Assembly: GCA_023238725.1 (NCBI GenBank)
Contig: CM041553.1
Coordinates: forward strand, 21,138,001-21,202,000
Length of the DNA stretch: 64,000 nt
Direction: 5' to 3'
Source: Scortum barcoo
Taxonomy: Eukaryota > Chordata > Actinopteri > Centrarchiformes > Terapontidae
A model generated the notes under the pieces. It was not told where the DNA came from. It saw only the letters and a program-made list of their open reading frames with translations, and ran no database searches. Position 1 is the stretch's first letter. Each line of letters starts with the position of its first letter. Positions 27,765 to 39,661 of the stretch are shown here, one piece after another. Made by a program: the position numbers and the translations under genes.

Positions 27765-28210
27765 ATATGGAATATGCTTATTTGCTTATTTTGCTAAAAG
27801 TTAGATAATAGGTTGATATTATATCTGTGCTGTAAATATGAAGCTACAGTCATCAGCTGTTAGCTTAGCATAGTAAAACACAAAAAATAGGGCAAACAGC
27901 CATCAGTAGTGACTGCTCACATGTGCACATACGGCTCCTGTAAAGCCATAATTGATCATTTTAACACAATCATGTAATTTGGGGTTACTTTGCTTTTTGT
28001 TTGGAGCAAACACACAACATATTGCATATTTATTTATTTGTGAATTTTAGATGTAGGTGCATATTGTTACCTTTAGACAATCAGGCTAGCTGTTTCCCCC
28101 TGCTTTCAGTCTTTGTGCTAAGCTAAGCTAACCCACTGTTGGTTGTTGCTTCATATTTGTTTCAACAGACATGAGAGAGTGGTATCGATCGTCTCATCTA
28201 AAGCGATTTC
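27765..28210. mobile_element. Long-inverted-repeat interspersed element (percomorph 'GTTAGCTTAGC' family)
   Basis: The left arm contains gtaaatatgaagctac and gctgttagcttagca (27830-27870). The right arm contains gctagctgtttccccctg, gtgctaagctaagctaac and gacatgagagagtggtat (28085-28185). Right-arm segments are reverse complements of left-arm segments, giving imperfect arms about 100 bases or longer around an AT-rich centre. I recognise both arms from an abundant percomorph repeat. The outer right end looks truncated. No coding capacity is visible. Confidence 0.7.
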
Positions 28211-29384
28211 CACTACAAAAAACCAACACTGAACATTGAGTTTGATGGACAGATCACAACTCAAGGTCCACTTATTACTAAAGCTTTATTCAGAGCTTTC
28301 AGCCATATCAGACAGACTTAACCAGCATACCAAAGACCCGGCAACAAATGTGATGAAGTGAACTGTAAATGATAGTAAGTTGACCTTGAGTTGGGTATTT
28401 TTGGTGAAACTTCAAAGATATTTTTAATGTTTCTGACTTTCATGTTGCCAGAAACCCAACAAAGCAGTTTTATAAGATACAGTGCAAACAGAGACAGTCT
28501 TGTGACATGGTCAGCTAACGGACAGCTTAACCACTTCTCTTTATTTTACATGAAACACCAACACAGCCGGCTACAGCTCTGCAAAGTATAGCATTGTTCT
28601 GTGTTAGGGAGAAATGTGTTTACTCATTACAGATAACCCAATTCAATCGTGTTTGATATTCATACTGTCAGAACACATATGTTCCTAATTTATGCTCTAC
28701 AATGCAGTTTTATTTAATTTGCCTCAGAAACAAGCAGACACATACAAGCTTTGTTTTTGTTACTTTGTACTGCAGAATTTTCCTTTGACTTTGTCTTAAT
28801 TCTAATCTTAAAAATAAACAAAATTCCTCCGAGATGCTGGAAGCACATCTGCAGCCATCCATCCACACACACACACACACACACAGATAATGAGGTTACT
28901 AAAGAATAGAAAAATAAAAAGAAAGAAAAGTTAGTTTGTAAGAGGAGATTCCTCTCAGGCAGTTGAGGCTGGTGTGTATATATAGCAGAGCAGCCTCGGT
29001 TGTGTAAGGGGGTGTGCATGCTGATGGCCATCGATCGAAACAGAAGGTGTTGTCTGGCACTTCAGGCCATTCACACAGACTCCTGGCTTTGAGTGCAGAG
29101 TTATATTAACAACTTTGCCAGTTTGTAATTAATGTGAATCTGCTGTTGAGCTTAATGTGCCCTGTTTTTTGGTTACGGAGCCATTTTGACATGTTGTAGA
29201 AATATTCTCTGCGGAAGACAAAAAAGGACCTCATGAAGAACAGGAATTTAATGTGCTAGACAATTAAGATTTCTACCTTTTAATAAATACACTCTTTTCT
29301 AAGACGTTTCACCATAATCATGTAAGTTAGCTTTCATGTACTGTAATTGTAATTCAATTTGTTTTATGTGTCTTATTTGTATTG
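28211..29384. other. Intergenic, nothing besides a CA repeat
   Basis: Short chance frames only; the (CA)11 array is listed separately. Confidence 0.5.
28864..28885. repeat. (CA)11 microsatellite
   Basis: A perfect CA run. Confidence 0.93.
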
Positions 29385-29676
29385 TTGTCTTTTCCTGTGC
29401 TTTATATCTGTGTAAAGAAAATATCCTTGGGTTTAAGATTTCAAGATTTTCAAGATTTCAAGAATTTATTGTCATTATACAACAATTTACATCAGCAATC
29501 ATTGGTAATGAAATTCTTAAATCTAAGGATTGTTTTAGGATTGTTGGTCAGACGAAACAAGCGATTTTAAGATATTCTAGGAAACTCTTTTTACGTTTTA
29601 CAGAGAAAATTATGAATTGATTTATCAAGAAAATAATTAACAGCCTACAAATAATAATAATTGTTAGTTGCAGCCA
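29385..29676. mobile_element. Percomorph 'attgttagttgcagcc' family repeat, interrupted copy
   Basis: The left part (about 29385-29434) ends in aatatccttgggttt. The right part (about 29530-29676) continues with ggattgttggtcagacgaaa and ends in aattgttagttgcagcc. The two parts are contiguous in the family consensus as I know it, and are separated here by a different repeat fragment. The copy at 62.2 kb carries the corresponding uninterrupted stretch. Confidence 0.6.
29435..29526. mobile_element. Repeat fragment nested inside another repeat
   Basis: It contains a short tandem of aagattt and tcaagattt units followed by tttattgtcattatacaac and aatgaaattctt. The tttattgtcat...aatgaaat pattern occurs in the 3' tails of some teleost LINE-like elements. 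Family assignment is tentative; the nesting is the stronger observation. Confidence 0.4.
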
Positions 29677-30570
29677 CCGTTCATAACACACCCAACAAGC
29701 TATCTCTTTCTAGATTCCTCTCATGTTCGACAAAAAACTAGTTTGACTTGAGGGAATTTCAGTCCACTCATGGTTGCTTTTAGTGAAATCGTTTTACCTG
29801 ATACCAGGGAAAGTGTGATGGTCAAACAGTCTATTACATTTGTTCAGAGCAGTCTGCGGTTTGTGGGAGCAGTATGATATTACTTCTCCTAATCTCACCC
29901 TTTCCTCTGTGCTCACTCTCTCGCTCATTTACAATCGGTTGCCGGAGACTCGTGTTCACAACCTGAAAAGTTTTTAAGTCTTGTAACAACTTTAACCCTT
30001 CCCCATTGGCAAAAGCGAGGCTGCGAAGAAAATGATCATCAAAGCCAGACAAATTTACACCTTAGCAAAGTATCATGAGTCCTGCAATTTCACACAGACC
30101 CAGTTTTCCTCCACAGCAACACCAGGAAAACAGCCAAGTTTGCCACTTTCCAGATGGAGGCTAGGCTTTTGAATAATGACTAGCTCTAAAAGTTGCATTT
30201 GAATGTCTGCGCTACACTGTTTACAAAAGTGCTGATCTCTCCACCGGTGCCGGAGTCACTGTACATTGATGCATACTGTATATACTGTATACTGTCTCAT
30301 GGTTATGTCAACTATTTTTATGTAATTTGGTGTTAGAATTGCCAGAACTATTTCTATTATCTATCACCCCTGGCTAATTGAATATTTCTGACTTCTCAAA
30401 GCATCGCTGTGTCAAATCTACAATGATGTCTGCAGATACTGTAGACTGTAGGTGGACAGGAGAAAAATGCAAGATGGAATTTATTATTTTTTTCCACTTG
30501 TTTACACAGCTCTAAGATGAGTCCTCCTTCCCTTCATTTTTATCAAGGCATTCCTCCTCTTCCAGTCACT

Positions 30571-30608
30571 GCACACACAAACACACACACACACACACAC
30601 CGCGCACA
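30571..30608. repeat. CA-rich microsatellite
   Basis: A CA run with one interruption (cacacacaaacacac) that ends in cgcgcacac. Confidence 0.9.
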
Positions 30609-31497
30609 CTGCACATCTCTCTATGTAGCGGCTTCTTCCTCAAATAGAAAATGTGCACTAAAACATGACAGCTCTGGCGGCTAGTCTCCGAGAGCAGCCC
30701 CACTCTCTCTGGCCTAGATTCTTTCAAATCCGCTCTGGAAGTGCCTTCGTCCTCAGCTGCACTGCCAGCCCGCCAGAGAGTGAGTGAGCAAGCCATCTGG
30801 CTGCACAGCACATCAAATCCCAATCTGTGTTAATTTGAGTGTTAAGGGCCATTGTTTATTTTTGAAAAAAAAAAAGAGGAAGGAGGGGGGAAAAAGCCTC
30901 ACTCACAGGATTAATAAACCCTTTTGTAGTTAATTCTGAGCAAAGTTTGTAGCGAAGTTTTTGCAGACATGTAGCGTGCCAGGCTCACTGTGGGTCACTG
31001 CTGAAAATTAGATGTGTCTAACCAGGCAAAAAATAAAGATTTAATATAGCTACAAGACAACAATACATCATGGAAGCACATGCATAAATGGAGCATTTTT
31101 TATAAATAAAGAATACTATGTAGGCCAGTAATCATGCTGTGCAGATAAAAGTAATTGTGCTGCGTTTGTTTCTACCACCTGGTGGAAACATTTGGACTGC
31201 CACGAGCCTCTATTGGTGTTTCTGCTTTCTTTTTTATTCAGATCCCTTTAACTGTCTCCATCACAGCCACTGGTTTTTAGAAGTCACTCTGAAGACACCC
31301 TGAGCTTAGAAACCAAACTCTAATTGATACAAGAAATATAAATATCCAGCCAGATAGCTACTTAGCTCCACAGAGAGACAAACAATAAATGCTACATCTG
31401 ATTACAACGCCTTACAACAGCAGAAGTCGGCTCTGTTACAAAGCTACTTCAAAACTTCCCCCTGATTTACTGGAGCTACGGAAGTAGTTGAAGCCAT

Positions 31498-31580
31498 ATC
31501 TCCTTTTCTTTGTCCCTTTACCCCCCCTTTCCTCCTCCTCCCTTCCTCTCTCTCCCTTCTCTTTTTCTCTCTCACACACA
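31498..31580. repeat. Pyrimidine (CT-rich) tract with C-run
   Basis: A low-complexity CT-rich sequence that includes a run of seven C and continues into a CA-rich segment up to about 31610. Confidence 0.8.
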
Positions 31581-32913
31581 CATACACACGCATGCACACA
31601 CATGCCACCCACCCTGACACATGGTGTGTTATGCAATGGGTGATGCCTAATTACCACTGACATCGCGGAGACTGTTCACTGTGAAATTAATCATGACACA
31701 GGCGTCAGCTTTTGATATTTTTCGCCAAGTGCTCTGAGTTCGTACCAGCCAATGTAATTAATAAACCAAATGCACACAAATACTGATTAGACGCTGACAC
31801 TGATGTCTTAATAATAACCAGGCACCTTAAACCCAAACGCCAGGTGCCACACAGTAGAGATAAGAGGAGGAAAATAAGTGCAGTAAAAAGACAGAGGAAT
31901 TGGAACTAATTATTTTCTAACTATTAGAATGAGGCTGTTTATAGTTTTGATTTGAGGAGCGGCGGACAAGCACAGATGAGACATAATGAAAGAGTTTATG
32001 TGTAACAAGGGCATATGAATTTATCTACATTGAAATTCAACAGCTGTAGGCCCACAGTAGCTGGCAGAGAGCTACAGTGCTATTTATAAATCATGGAATT
32101 GTACTAGAAAGCGCTTACAGTATATCCAGTCATGCATAACATAAACAGTTGCTTTTCAGTTAGCAGAAAACCTTGCTGTTACTTTATTATTACAAATAGA
32201 TGAACTGAGACTCCAGAAACACAGCCCACCCCGTATCTGGCATAATTAATGTGACATGCAGCTCATCTGTGCGCAAAACCTCTACGAGAAGCTGGTTGCT
32301 CATTTCTTGAGGTTTTTTACTGTCTCGGTGGTAAATGATCACAAGGCGGCGAGTTTGGGACAAGATGCTGACAAATTGATTTGGCGCCTTGCTTTTTGTT
32401 AAACTCGGGTTCAGATACTGTTTACCTCTCATAAAGCCTTTTCTTTTTTTCTTTTTTTCTTCCACAGTTGTGATTAGCTTTGATCTTCCACAGGCTTCAA
32501 AGTCTAACGTATCCAAATTGTTCATTTGGAAAACACAAAGAAAAACTTGTTTCCCGTTTCTTCAGAAAGAACAAAACTTTAAATAGTGTGCAGGGTTCCT
32601 GTATTTTTTAAATTGGTACAGAAGCGTCTTATGCTTTCCCTGCGAAGTATACCATTAAGCTATTTTAAGTCTGTATGATCTCTCTTTACACTATGTATAT
32701 CTGCTCAGGCCATTTCAACTTTTGGACCTTGGCTTTAGCTATTCTCCAAATCCAATCCTCCCAACTGCTCTCAGTCTGAGGTGGGTCACTGGGTGCACCT
32801 GGAGAGGGAGACAGAGAAAGAGAGAGAGAAAGACTGAGAAAGGCCTCAGAATAATGAATATAGGATGTTTTCTTTTTCTATTTTAACATGTCCTATACTC
32901 CTATACTCAATGT

Positions 32914-33064
32914 ATTTTTTCAGGCATTTGCCTTTATTTTGACAGTGGTCAGTGGCGAGATAGCAGGAAATGAGGGTAGATGGGAGGGATATCATGCAAC
33001 GAAGGTCGCCAGCTGGGGAAGTTGCGATTCCACGATCAGCATCTTTAACCACGAGTCCATCCCC
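32914..33064. mobile_element. SINE-like interspersed repeat
   Basis: The stretch contains ttttttcaggcatttgcctt, gaaatgagggtagatgggag, tgcaacgaaggtcgccagct and gcatctttaaccacgagtcc in a fixed order that I recognise from an abundant teleost repeat. The other strand in some family members resembles a tRNA-type internal promoter. A (TA)n array starts about 90 bases further on. No coding capacity is visible. Confidence 0.55.
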
Positions 33065-33148
33065 TCTTTTCTTTTCTGTGATATTTTTGTATTATAGCTT
33101 TTAAATATTTTGAGTCAGGTTTTGAGTCAGGTACTGTAACTAAATTAA

Positions 33149-33151
<3 letters not shown>

Positions 33152-33232
<81 letters not shown>
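33152..33232. repeat. (AT)40 microsatellite
   Basis: This is an uninterrupted AT dinucleotide array of about 81 bases. It is self-complementary and prone to cruciform formation and length change. Open frames across it are artefacts. Confidence 0.97.
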
Positions 33233-33235
<3 letters not shown>

Positions 33236-36200
33236 AAAAAGTATGAATAAAAAGTAAAACAAGCAGAGACACAAGAAGGACTTTGAGTGGTCCAGATGCT
33301 GATAATCCAGATAATCAGATAATCATGCAAACACTTTCTATACACTATCAGTTCGTACGACCAAAGGTCACATAGGAAAAAACAGTGGGGGGAAGAAAGG
33401 ACTTTGAAAATAGGCCAGAATATGTTTTCAAAAATTATCAGCACAGACCCATATGTGCAAACACTGTACACACACACACAATGTGGGAAGTCAGAGACCC
33501 ACTGTTATACACCACAGTTGTTTCCATATGCACAGACGCTTAAAACTAGATTAAAGCTTCAGATGGGATTCATATTGCTTCACTGTCTATATTTGTTAAA
33601 AAAAATCCATTTTATCTCCCGGTGAGATTGCATGTGAATGTGTGTAGAGTACGTGACAGACAGAAGAGCAGACGGTAACCTTTATAAATGACACACAAAC
33701 AGCTAGACAGTGCATCAGAGTAAAGGTGGCTTTTCTAATCCTCTCCCCTCCTGTTGTCTGGTCTCCCTTTTCTACTGTACCGCCGCGTTACATCCCAGGC
33801 AGAGTGACACATTGAGCTTGGCTGTTTCTCTGGCTACTCTTCTGCCATCCTGTCTGTGTCGTGGCTTCAGCTCCCTCCTTCAGCTCAAGTTGGCAGAGTT
33901 GAAGGATACTTTGAGAAAAAGGACCACTGCTGTAAATGTCTGTGGCGCTTAAAGCTGCTCTGATCAATGGTTTTATAGAAACAGTGGGTCAAATGGTGAT
34001 GTAGAGCGTAGTGACAAACCCAAGGAGAATTATCACTCAGCTCTGCAGCTCCCCTCAGCTCTGTGAAGTGTTTTCTTGTCTTTCAGCTCAACATTTGGGT
34101 CTTACAGCCCCAAAATCATTCATTGTTAAGGCTCTCATGAACATTATGAGCAGCTACGACCTGCTCAGCACCAAACCAGACAGTCAAAGTTAGTAACTAC
34201 TGAGTGAACGCCCGCTGTTGTGGTTGAACTGCCGTGAGTGTTCATGCTTGCTCGGCTGTCATGGTGACTGTAAAAGCTGGTTTTTAGCACAAATGGAAAA
34301 AAAAAACATATCAAAGGTGGATACACAGTACAGATGTTTTAAAAAGTTGTAAAGACCTTTCTGTAGCAGTCACTCACCCGTCAGTGTGTTTATGACCTGA
34401 AGCAATGGCCCAGAGTTAGCTACGTCAACAATGTTAATTACTCTGTTTCCTAGAGGTGCTGGTGGTGAAGAATTACAAAAGCACGGAAGCATATAATTAC
34501 CTGCATAGTTATAAAATAGGTTAAGTACTGTTCAAGAAACCCAGTAAGTGTCACTTTATACTTGGTGGCGACCAAAGCACAACTAAAAAGAGAGTAGATG
34601 ACACCATAAACACAACTCCAATAAAAATCAATATTCTTCTGTCAGCCACGTGTGTAAATAGTCACCTGTTTGCTAACATGTGATGCATGTTGGTGTTGTG
34701 TTTACAGCTGCCCCAAACTGTCCAAAAAACTGCTACTACTTTATATAGATTTGTTATAAGAATAAGAATATGAATGCCTCGCATTGTCTAAGCCGATCAA
34801 CTGTTTTGAATAATAGTTGTTACCTAAAGAGTAACAAGAAACGACATAGCTCAGTGGAGTAAAAGCACATTATTTCCCTGTTGGTGCGAACTGACAAAAA
34901 TATGGAAGCAGCTCAAACAAGTTGCATGCATGCAAATCAGTTCCCGAGCTGGACCAACATCTGTTATCTCACAACTCCATCTAACTAAGCTTAGCCAGTG
35001 AAGTCTAACACACCTTTATGGCTACTTTTCATACCATCTTTGATTTAAAACATACGCTGTCAATGATGACACCGTGTGAGCAGGGTGGATTGACAGGAGT
35101 TAAAAGGAGTTTAAATTAATTAGCTGCAACATGTTCATAAAAGTGTTCTGCCAAGCTGTTTATTTTTTAAGCAACCAAATCAAATGCAGTCACATTTCAA
35201 CTCAGACACAGAGACACAGAAAAATGTACAAAATGCAGTCTGATTGTTTGCTTTAAAACTGCCACTTCCTCTGCATCTACATGCTGCAGGATGGGAAAAA
35301 TGTTTACAAGCAGGTACCAGGAATATCAATTTATAATGTACTTGACACAGTTTTGTTGAACAACACATTATTTAGTGATAATTCTCTGCATGTTAATAAT
35401 CTGATCTGAAGCCAGGCTGTAGCCTATACGCAGTGTTCCCACTGAATATGTATTTCTGACTACACGGAGGGTAAACACGTTATTTAATCATCAACATGTT
35501 TTCAGTCGTCATTGCCTAAGTAGGATGAACAAACCCCAGGTGGTGTACACATAGTACGAGAGACTTTCTGCCAGGAGGCAGGCTGAATGCATATCATTCA
35601 GCATTTAAACAATACGTGCCATCCGTGTAGTAGGGCAACTTAAGGTGAACAGCAATCTGTGTCAAAAGTGGGACTAGAAGGTGGCCTTATTTATGCTCCT
35701 GAAGTCTCACGAGAGACACATGACGACTTTGCATAACATGATGTATATTTTCTATCAAGCTTGGAATATTTTACGCTTAAATAACGTGAATTTAAAGAAT
35801 GAATGTGTGAATATCTAAAATGATCATCTGTCTACCTATTACGAAACTGTTCTTTTCCTAAAAGATTTTTCTTCTGATCTAGAGTCATTTGAAATGTTGT
35901 AATGTGTAAATTTTCAAACTGATACAATCACATTTCACCTCTAGGTGAATTAATTAAATTAAATGTGTCAAGTTGGTTGTGTAACTCTTAAAATTTGCAT
36001 TTATGTGGTTGATGTTGAACCTGTAATACTATATATTTTACACAGGACATTGTGCAAACTGCTAAACTTGGATGGACAGTGTAATCTTGTTAAGTTGTAA
36101 ACTGAGTAAATGTTTAAATAAGTGTAGAAATCAGAGGCTAGAAAATAGATAATATTTTAGTATTATATCATGATAGCTAAGGAGGTTTAGTTTCTGTTGC

Positions 36201-38810
36201 TTTCCTGCATATAATGAATAGTGAATGTGAGTTCATTCAAAATAGATACATATATTCTCCTGTGACCACTTACTATTGCCCAAGGCTTTTTTTTTTCTTT
36301 TTTTCCAGTCTGACTGACCATGGCTGCAAAGTTCATGTGTCAAAACATGCTAGTTCCCATAGCAACCATAGCTCAAATTCAATAGCGTACGTCCCCGTGT
36401 CTGACCTTCATAGATAAGAGCCTTGCCACTCTAACTGTGTGGTTATTCAATCCGTGTGCCAGATATGTCAGTATATACCAGACATAGTAAAATATTACCT
36501 CAGATGAACAAGGGGAGCAGGTTTTGCATGAAATAAGACTTGTTAACTAGATGTTGTCAAATGAACACATTTAATGAAAATGGGCCAGCGATGCTTGCAC
36601 AGATGGGCTCAAAGTTGCCACATACAGGCATGAAATGTATCACATGCAGCATCGTGCATTAGCCTGAGTGGTGGGGGGTTGGTGAGGATGTGTGTGTGTG
36701 TGTGTGTGTGTGTCTTGATCTCACTCTAGCAATCTACTACGTTGACCAACACAGTTTAAAAGCCCTGACAGCAAAAATGGGATATTCATGAAACGAGCAG
36801 TGATTTAGAATCACTATTAAAGCAGCTATCTGAATTAAGTTAATATGTGCATGTGAATACATAGAAATGAACTGACCAATCGAGAGCATTTTAGCATCTT
36901 TCAGCAGACTGTTTTGGTTTAAAAGTTTGCAACTTTACTGTGTGTCTGCAACTTTAAGCTAAACGCTTAGAATCTGTAAGCAAAAAAGGAACTGTGAGAA
37001 CAACTTGGATGTCAGCTACGAAACAAACGGACCAGTCAAATCAAAGTTATGAGAAAGAAGGCAATCAAGAAGCTCACTCCTGGGACATTATCACTTGGTG
37101 AACGGTCCTCCAGAACAACCGCCAAACTGGAACAATAAGCAGCTGAGGGAGGATGGTGGTGACGGACTTCTTCCCTGATTAAAACTACCTCTGTAATTAC
37201 CACACACGATGGGGACAGGGTCTTCTGCTGAGTTGACGAGTGTTTTGTTTCAGAGTTAACATGCTCCAATTCACCTGTCCCCATGAGGCGCACAGTGCAC
37301 CTCACTGTTATGCCTTTGGCCCTCTCCGCGTCTGGAGTTGTCTGCTATGTGTCTAAACTGAAGTGGAAGCCTGCTCCGAGTCGAAGCAATCACTCATCTG
37401 AAAGGATCCCCTGCCTCTTTACAGATGGCTATTTTTAGCTCCCTTATTTACAGCATATACTGTAAATGCAAACAGTTTTCAGGCTGCTGTGATTATCAAT
37501 AATTTGACTAAAACGAGGGTCCTTGAGAGCTCAGTGGGATTCAATGGAGCTGCCTTGAATCTTCACCAGCGAGGGTGGCAATTATTGCTGATTTCATATC
37601 AGCTGCTGTCAGTCTGCAGATTCTTATGACCCTGTCACTGTGGAAAAATCTGTGATGCAAAGCTAAATTAGATTTGCTCATGATGTGTTTGACTGGCACC
37701 CATTATGTGCAATGGACAAGTGGGAGCTGCATGAATGGGGGTGGGAAACATTGGTTATATCTCAATTCTCCTGCTTTCTCTGAAGCAGGTCCCCATTCAT
37801 GGGTGATTAACAGGCAGATCAGGGAGGTGGGCAGTGTTGCTTGGATGGCTTTGACTAATCTAACTGCTGCTGCTTCGCTTGGGTAATGGCTACAGGCTGG
37901 CTTGGAGAACCCAGACAAGCAATGAAGAGAAACGTTCAAACTACTGTATAGAGCTCCACTCTCACAGCCCAAATCCTTCATGCACATTTTTATGCAGCTG
38001 CACAAAATGCTGCTGAATGAGGCTCGACTGACTGACAACTCTAGACATGAAACAGATTATTAGATGTTGCTGTAGTAAAAACAAAGTTTACGCACATCAA
38101 TGCCGTGACATATTGGCGGTAAAATGTAAATAACAGCTAATCCAAATGATGGCGTCACAACATTTTTGTTGCAGGAGGTGTCACAGACGCACACGAGGAT
38201 CAGTGAGCACTGATCTAATTCAGTCTACAGTACGACACCTTGACTGAGTCTGACTTTGCTTTTGAAGTGACTGTAGTTACTGTATATTTTTTCATTATTA
38301 GTCATTCTCTCAGTGGTTACTGATTTTTACAGTATAATAGTCTATCCTTGGCACATGCTTGAATGTTTGAATGAGCTCACAACAGTAGATTGTGCCCCTT
38401 TTGCTTCAGTTTAAAAGAACTGTATCAAAAAATATCTACCTACATACACTATTTAATATTAAATGGGTTGTGTCTCTCTACATGTCGTTCATGAGCAGTT
38501 TCACCACCATGTGGCTGACCAAAAAGGGGGGGAGGGGATCTATCTGAACTGAATTTAAAATCCGTTTTGAACAGAAGAAGTCTGACTTTTGCTTCATCAG
38601 AGCCTGAAATGAAGATATTTTTTTTTATCATAGTCTGACATGGAGTGAATAAAGTGACATCTTGACCACTCAATAGACTTTTTGAACAGTAATAGAAATA
38701 TTGCTCCACCTAGTGGAGGCAGCCATCACTGTGTCACAGCCTCACTCCAGTCTGACAGCAGAACCGCTCTTCACTCAATATTTGCAGGTTTTATAAGATC
38801 CATGTTAGCC
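33233..38810. other. Intergenic flank immediately upstream of nr3c2
   Basis: No gene recognised. It contains a TG repeat, a possible regulatory block at 37430-37660, and a CTCF-like motif at 38703-38716 just before the CpG-rich promoter. In mammals the DNA upstream of NR3C2 is gene-poor, which fits. Confidence 0.5.
36689..36713. repeat. (TG)12 microsatellite
   Basis: A perfect TG run after a short G-rich stretch. Confidence 0.93.
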
Positions 38811-39300
38811 GCACACGGGGGCTCGCGCTCTCCTCTTATATGAACTGTGAGCGCGCGTGCGTGTGCGTGAACGCGCACGAGCTCCGTGGCCAAAGCTTTT
38901 TCAGAGGTGGCACTGGAAAAAAAAAAGATGAAAAAACAAAAAAAAAAGGGAAAGCAGTATAAAGCATGGTGAGGGGAGAGGACGGAGGATTTAACACCAA
39001 CAGGAGGGGAGGGAAAAAAAGAGGGGCAGCAAACTTGCAGGAAATGTTGTAATTAAATCAAAAAGTCTGCTCCGCGCTGTTCTCCCCAGAGTTTCCTCCA
39101 AACATCGCTGCGCTGAGCACGGTGCCCTATTTCCAGGCGACTCTGTCTACCTGCGCCGAGCCCCTCCCCTCCTCCTCTCCTCTCCCCTCTCTCCTCTCTG
39201 CCTCCCCTCCTCCTCACCCCTTCTCAGAGTTTATGTTGCACTCGTTGCAGTAGGAGGGTCCATGTGCCCAGAATGACGTCGCTCTGACTTCGACCGACTC
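38811..39300 (+). promoter_or_regulatory. Distal CpG-rich promoter region of nr3c2
   Basis: CpG density rises sharply at about 38811. The region contains a TATA-type TATAAAG at 38958-38964, a long pyrimidine tract at 39160-39232 (purine-rich, G-run-rich on the other strand; a possible MAZ/Sp-family target) and a near-consensus CRE, TGACGTCG, at 39274-39281. These sit upstream of the donor at 39661. Promoter identity is inferred from composition and position. Confidence 0.5.
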
Positions 39301-39661
39301 CTCCGGTTGTTTTTAGTACTCCTTTTTTTTTTTTTTTTAATTATTATTATTATTATTATTATAATCCAGGACGCGGAATCGGTAATCTGCAAAATTGCGG
39401 CCATAATGTGAGATCATCTGGCGCTGTGCCGTCCGAGCCGTCAGCAGCAGCCGCTCGCCGCTGAGGATTACTCCTGATAATACGCAGCAGACTTCTCCGC
39501 CGTGTCGAGCTGTCAAACTGCAAACTATGAGTCGGGAAGAGTGAGGCAGAGCGCATTTGTTGGTATTTAACTGACTTTGCTCTGCGTGTCTTTTTTCGTC
39601 CCCGGGATTAATCGCTGCCCAGCAACACGGCCACCTGACAACTCTGAATGTCGTAATTAAG
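38990..39661 (+). other. nr3c2: Candidate distal non-coding exon 1 of nr3c2
   Basis: The right boundary is the strong donor AAG|GTAAGG, with GT at 39662-39663. The left boundary is only estimated, from the TATA-type element at 38958; initiation may be dispersed across the CpG-rich DNA, so the true exon may be much shorter. Upstream frames here are short and unlike any protein I recognise, consistent with a UTR. If used, it would splice over about 1.65 kb to the acceptor at 41308, giving a second MR transcript with the same protein. Confidence 0.4.
39323..39362. repeat. T16 tract followed by (ATT) repeat
   Basis: A run of 16 T is followed by about eight ATT units, inside the candidate distal first exon. 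If transcribed it would give an unusual AU-rich 5' UTR segment, or it may argue that initiation occurs downstream of it. Confidence 0.9.

Larger units (their letters stand above)
29677..32913. other. Intergenic, low-complexity tracts and possible regulatory block
   Basis: Contains CA and CT tracts (listed), a GA-rich stretch near 32800-32846, and a block at 31620-31860 that looks like non-repetitive regulatory DNA. No gene. Confidence 0.45.
38811..39620. other. CpG-rich cluster 1
   Basis: This stretch has many CpG dinucleotides, including runs of alternating GC and GT near 38851-38878 and dense CpGs at 39360-39500. The preceding 38 kb is CpG-poor. It marks the distal nr3c2 promoter. A quantitative CpG-island calculation was not done. 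Confidence 0.6.

Noticed and set aside
32440..32467. Strong splice acceptor-like pyrimidine tract ending in CAG
   Set aside because: No open frame with similarity and no matching donor; pyrimidine tracts are frequent in this DNA.
33145..33477. 110-residue minus-strand frame rich in alternating Ile-Tyr
   Set aside because: Half of it is translation of the AT microsatellite.
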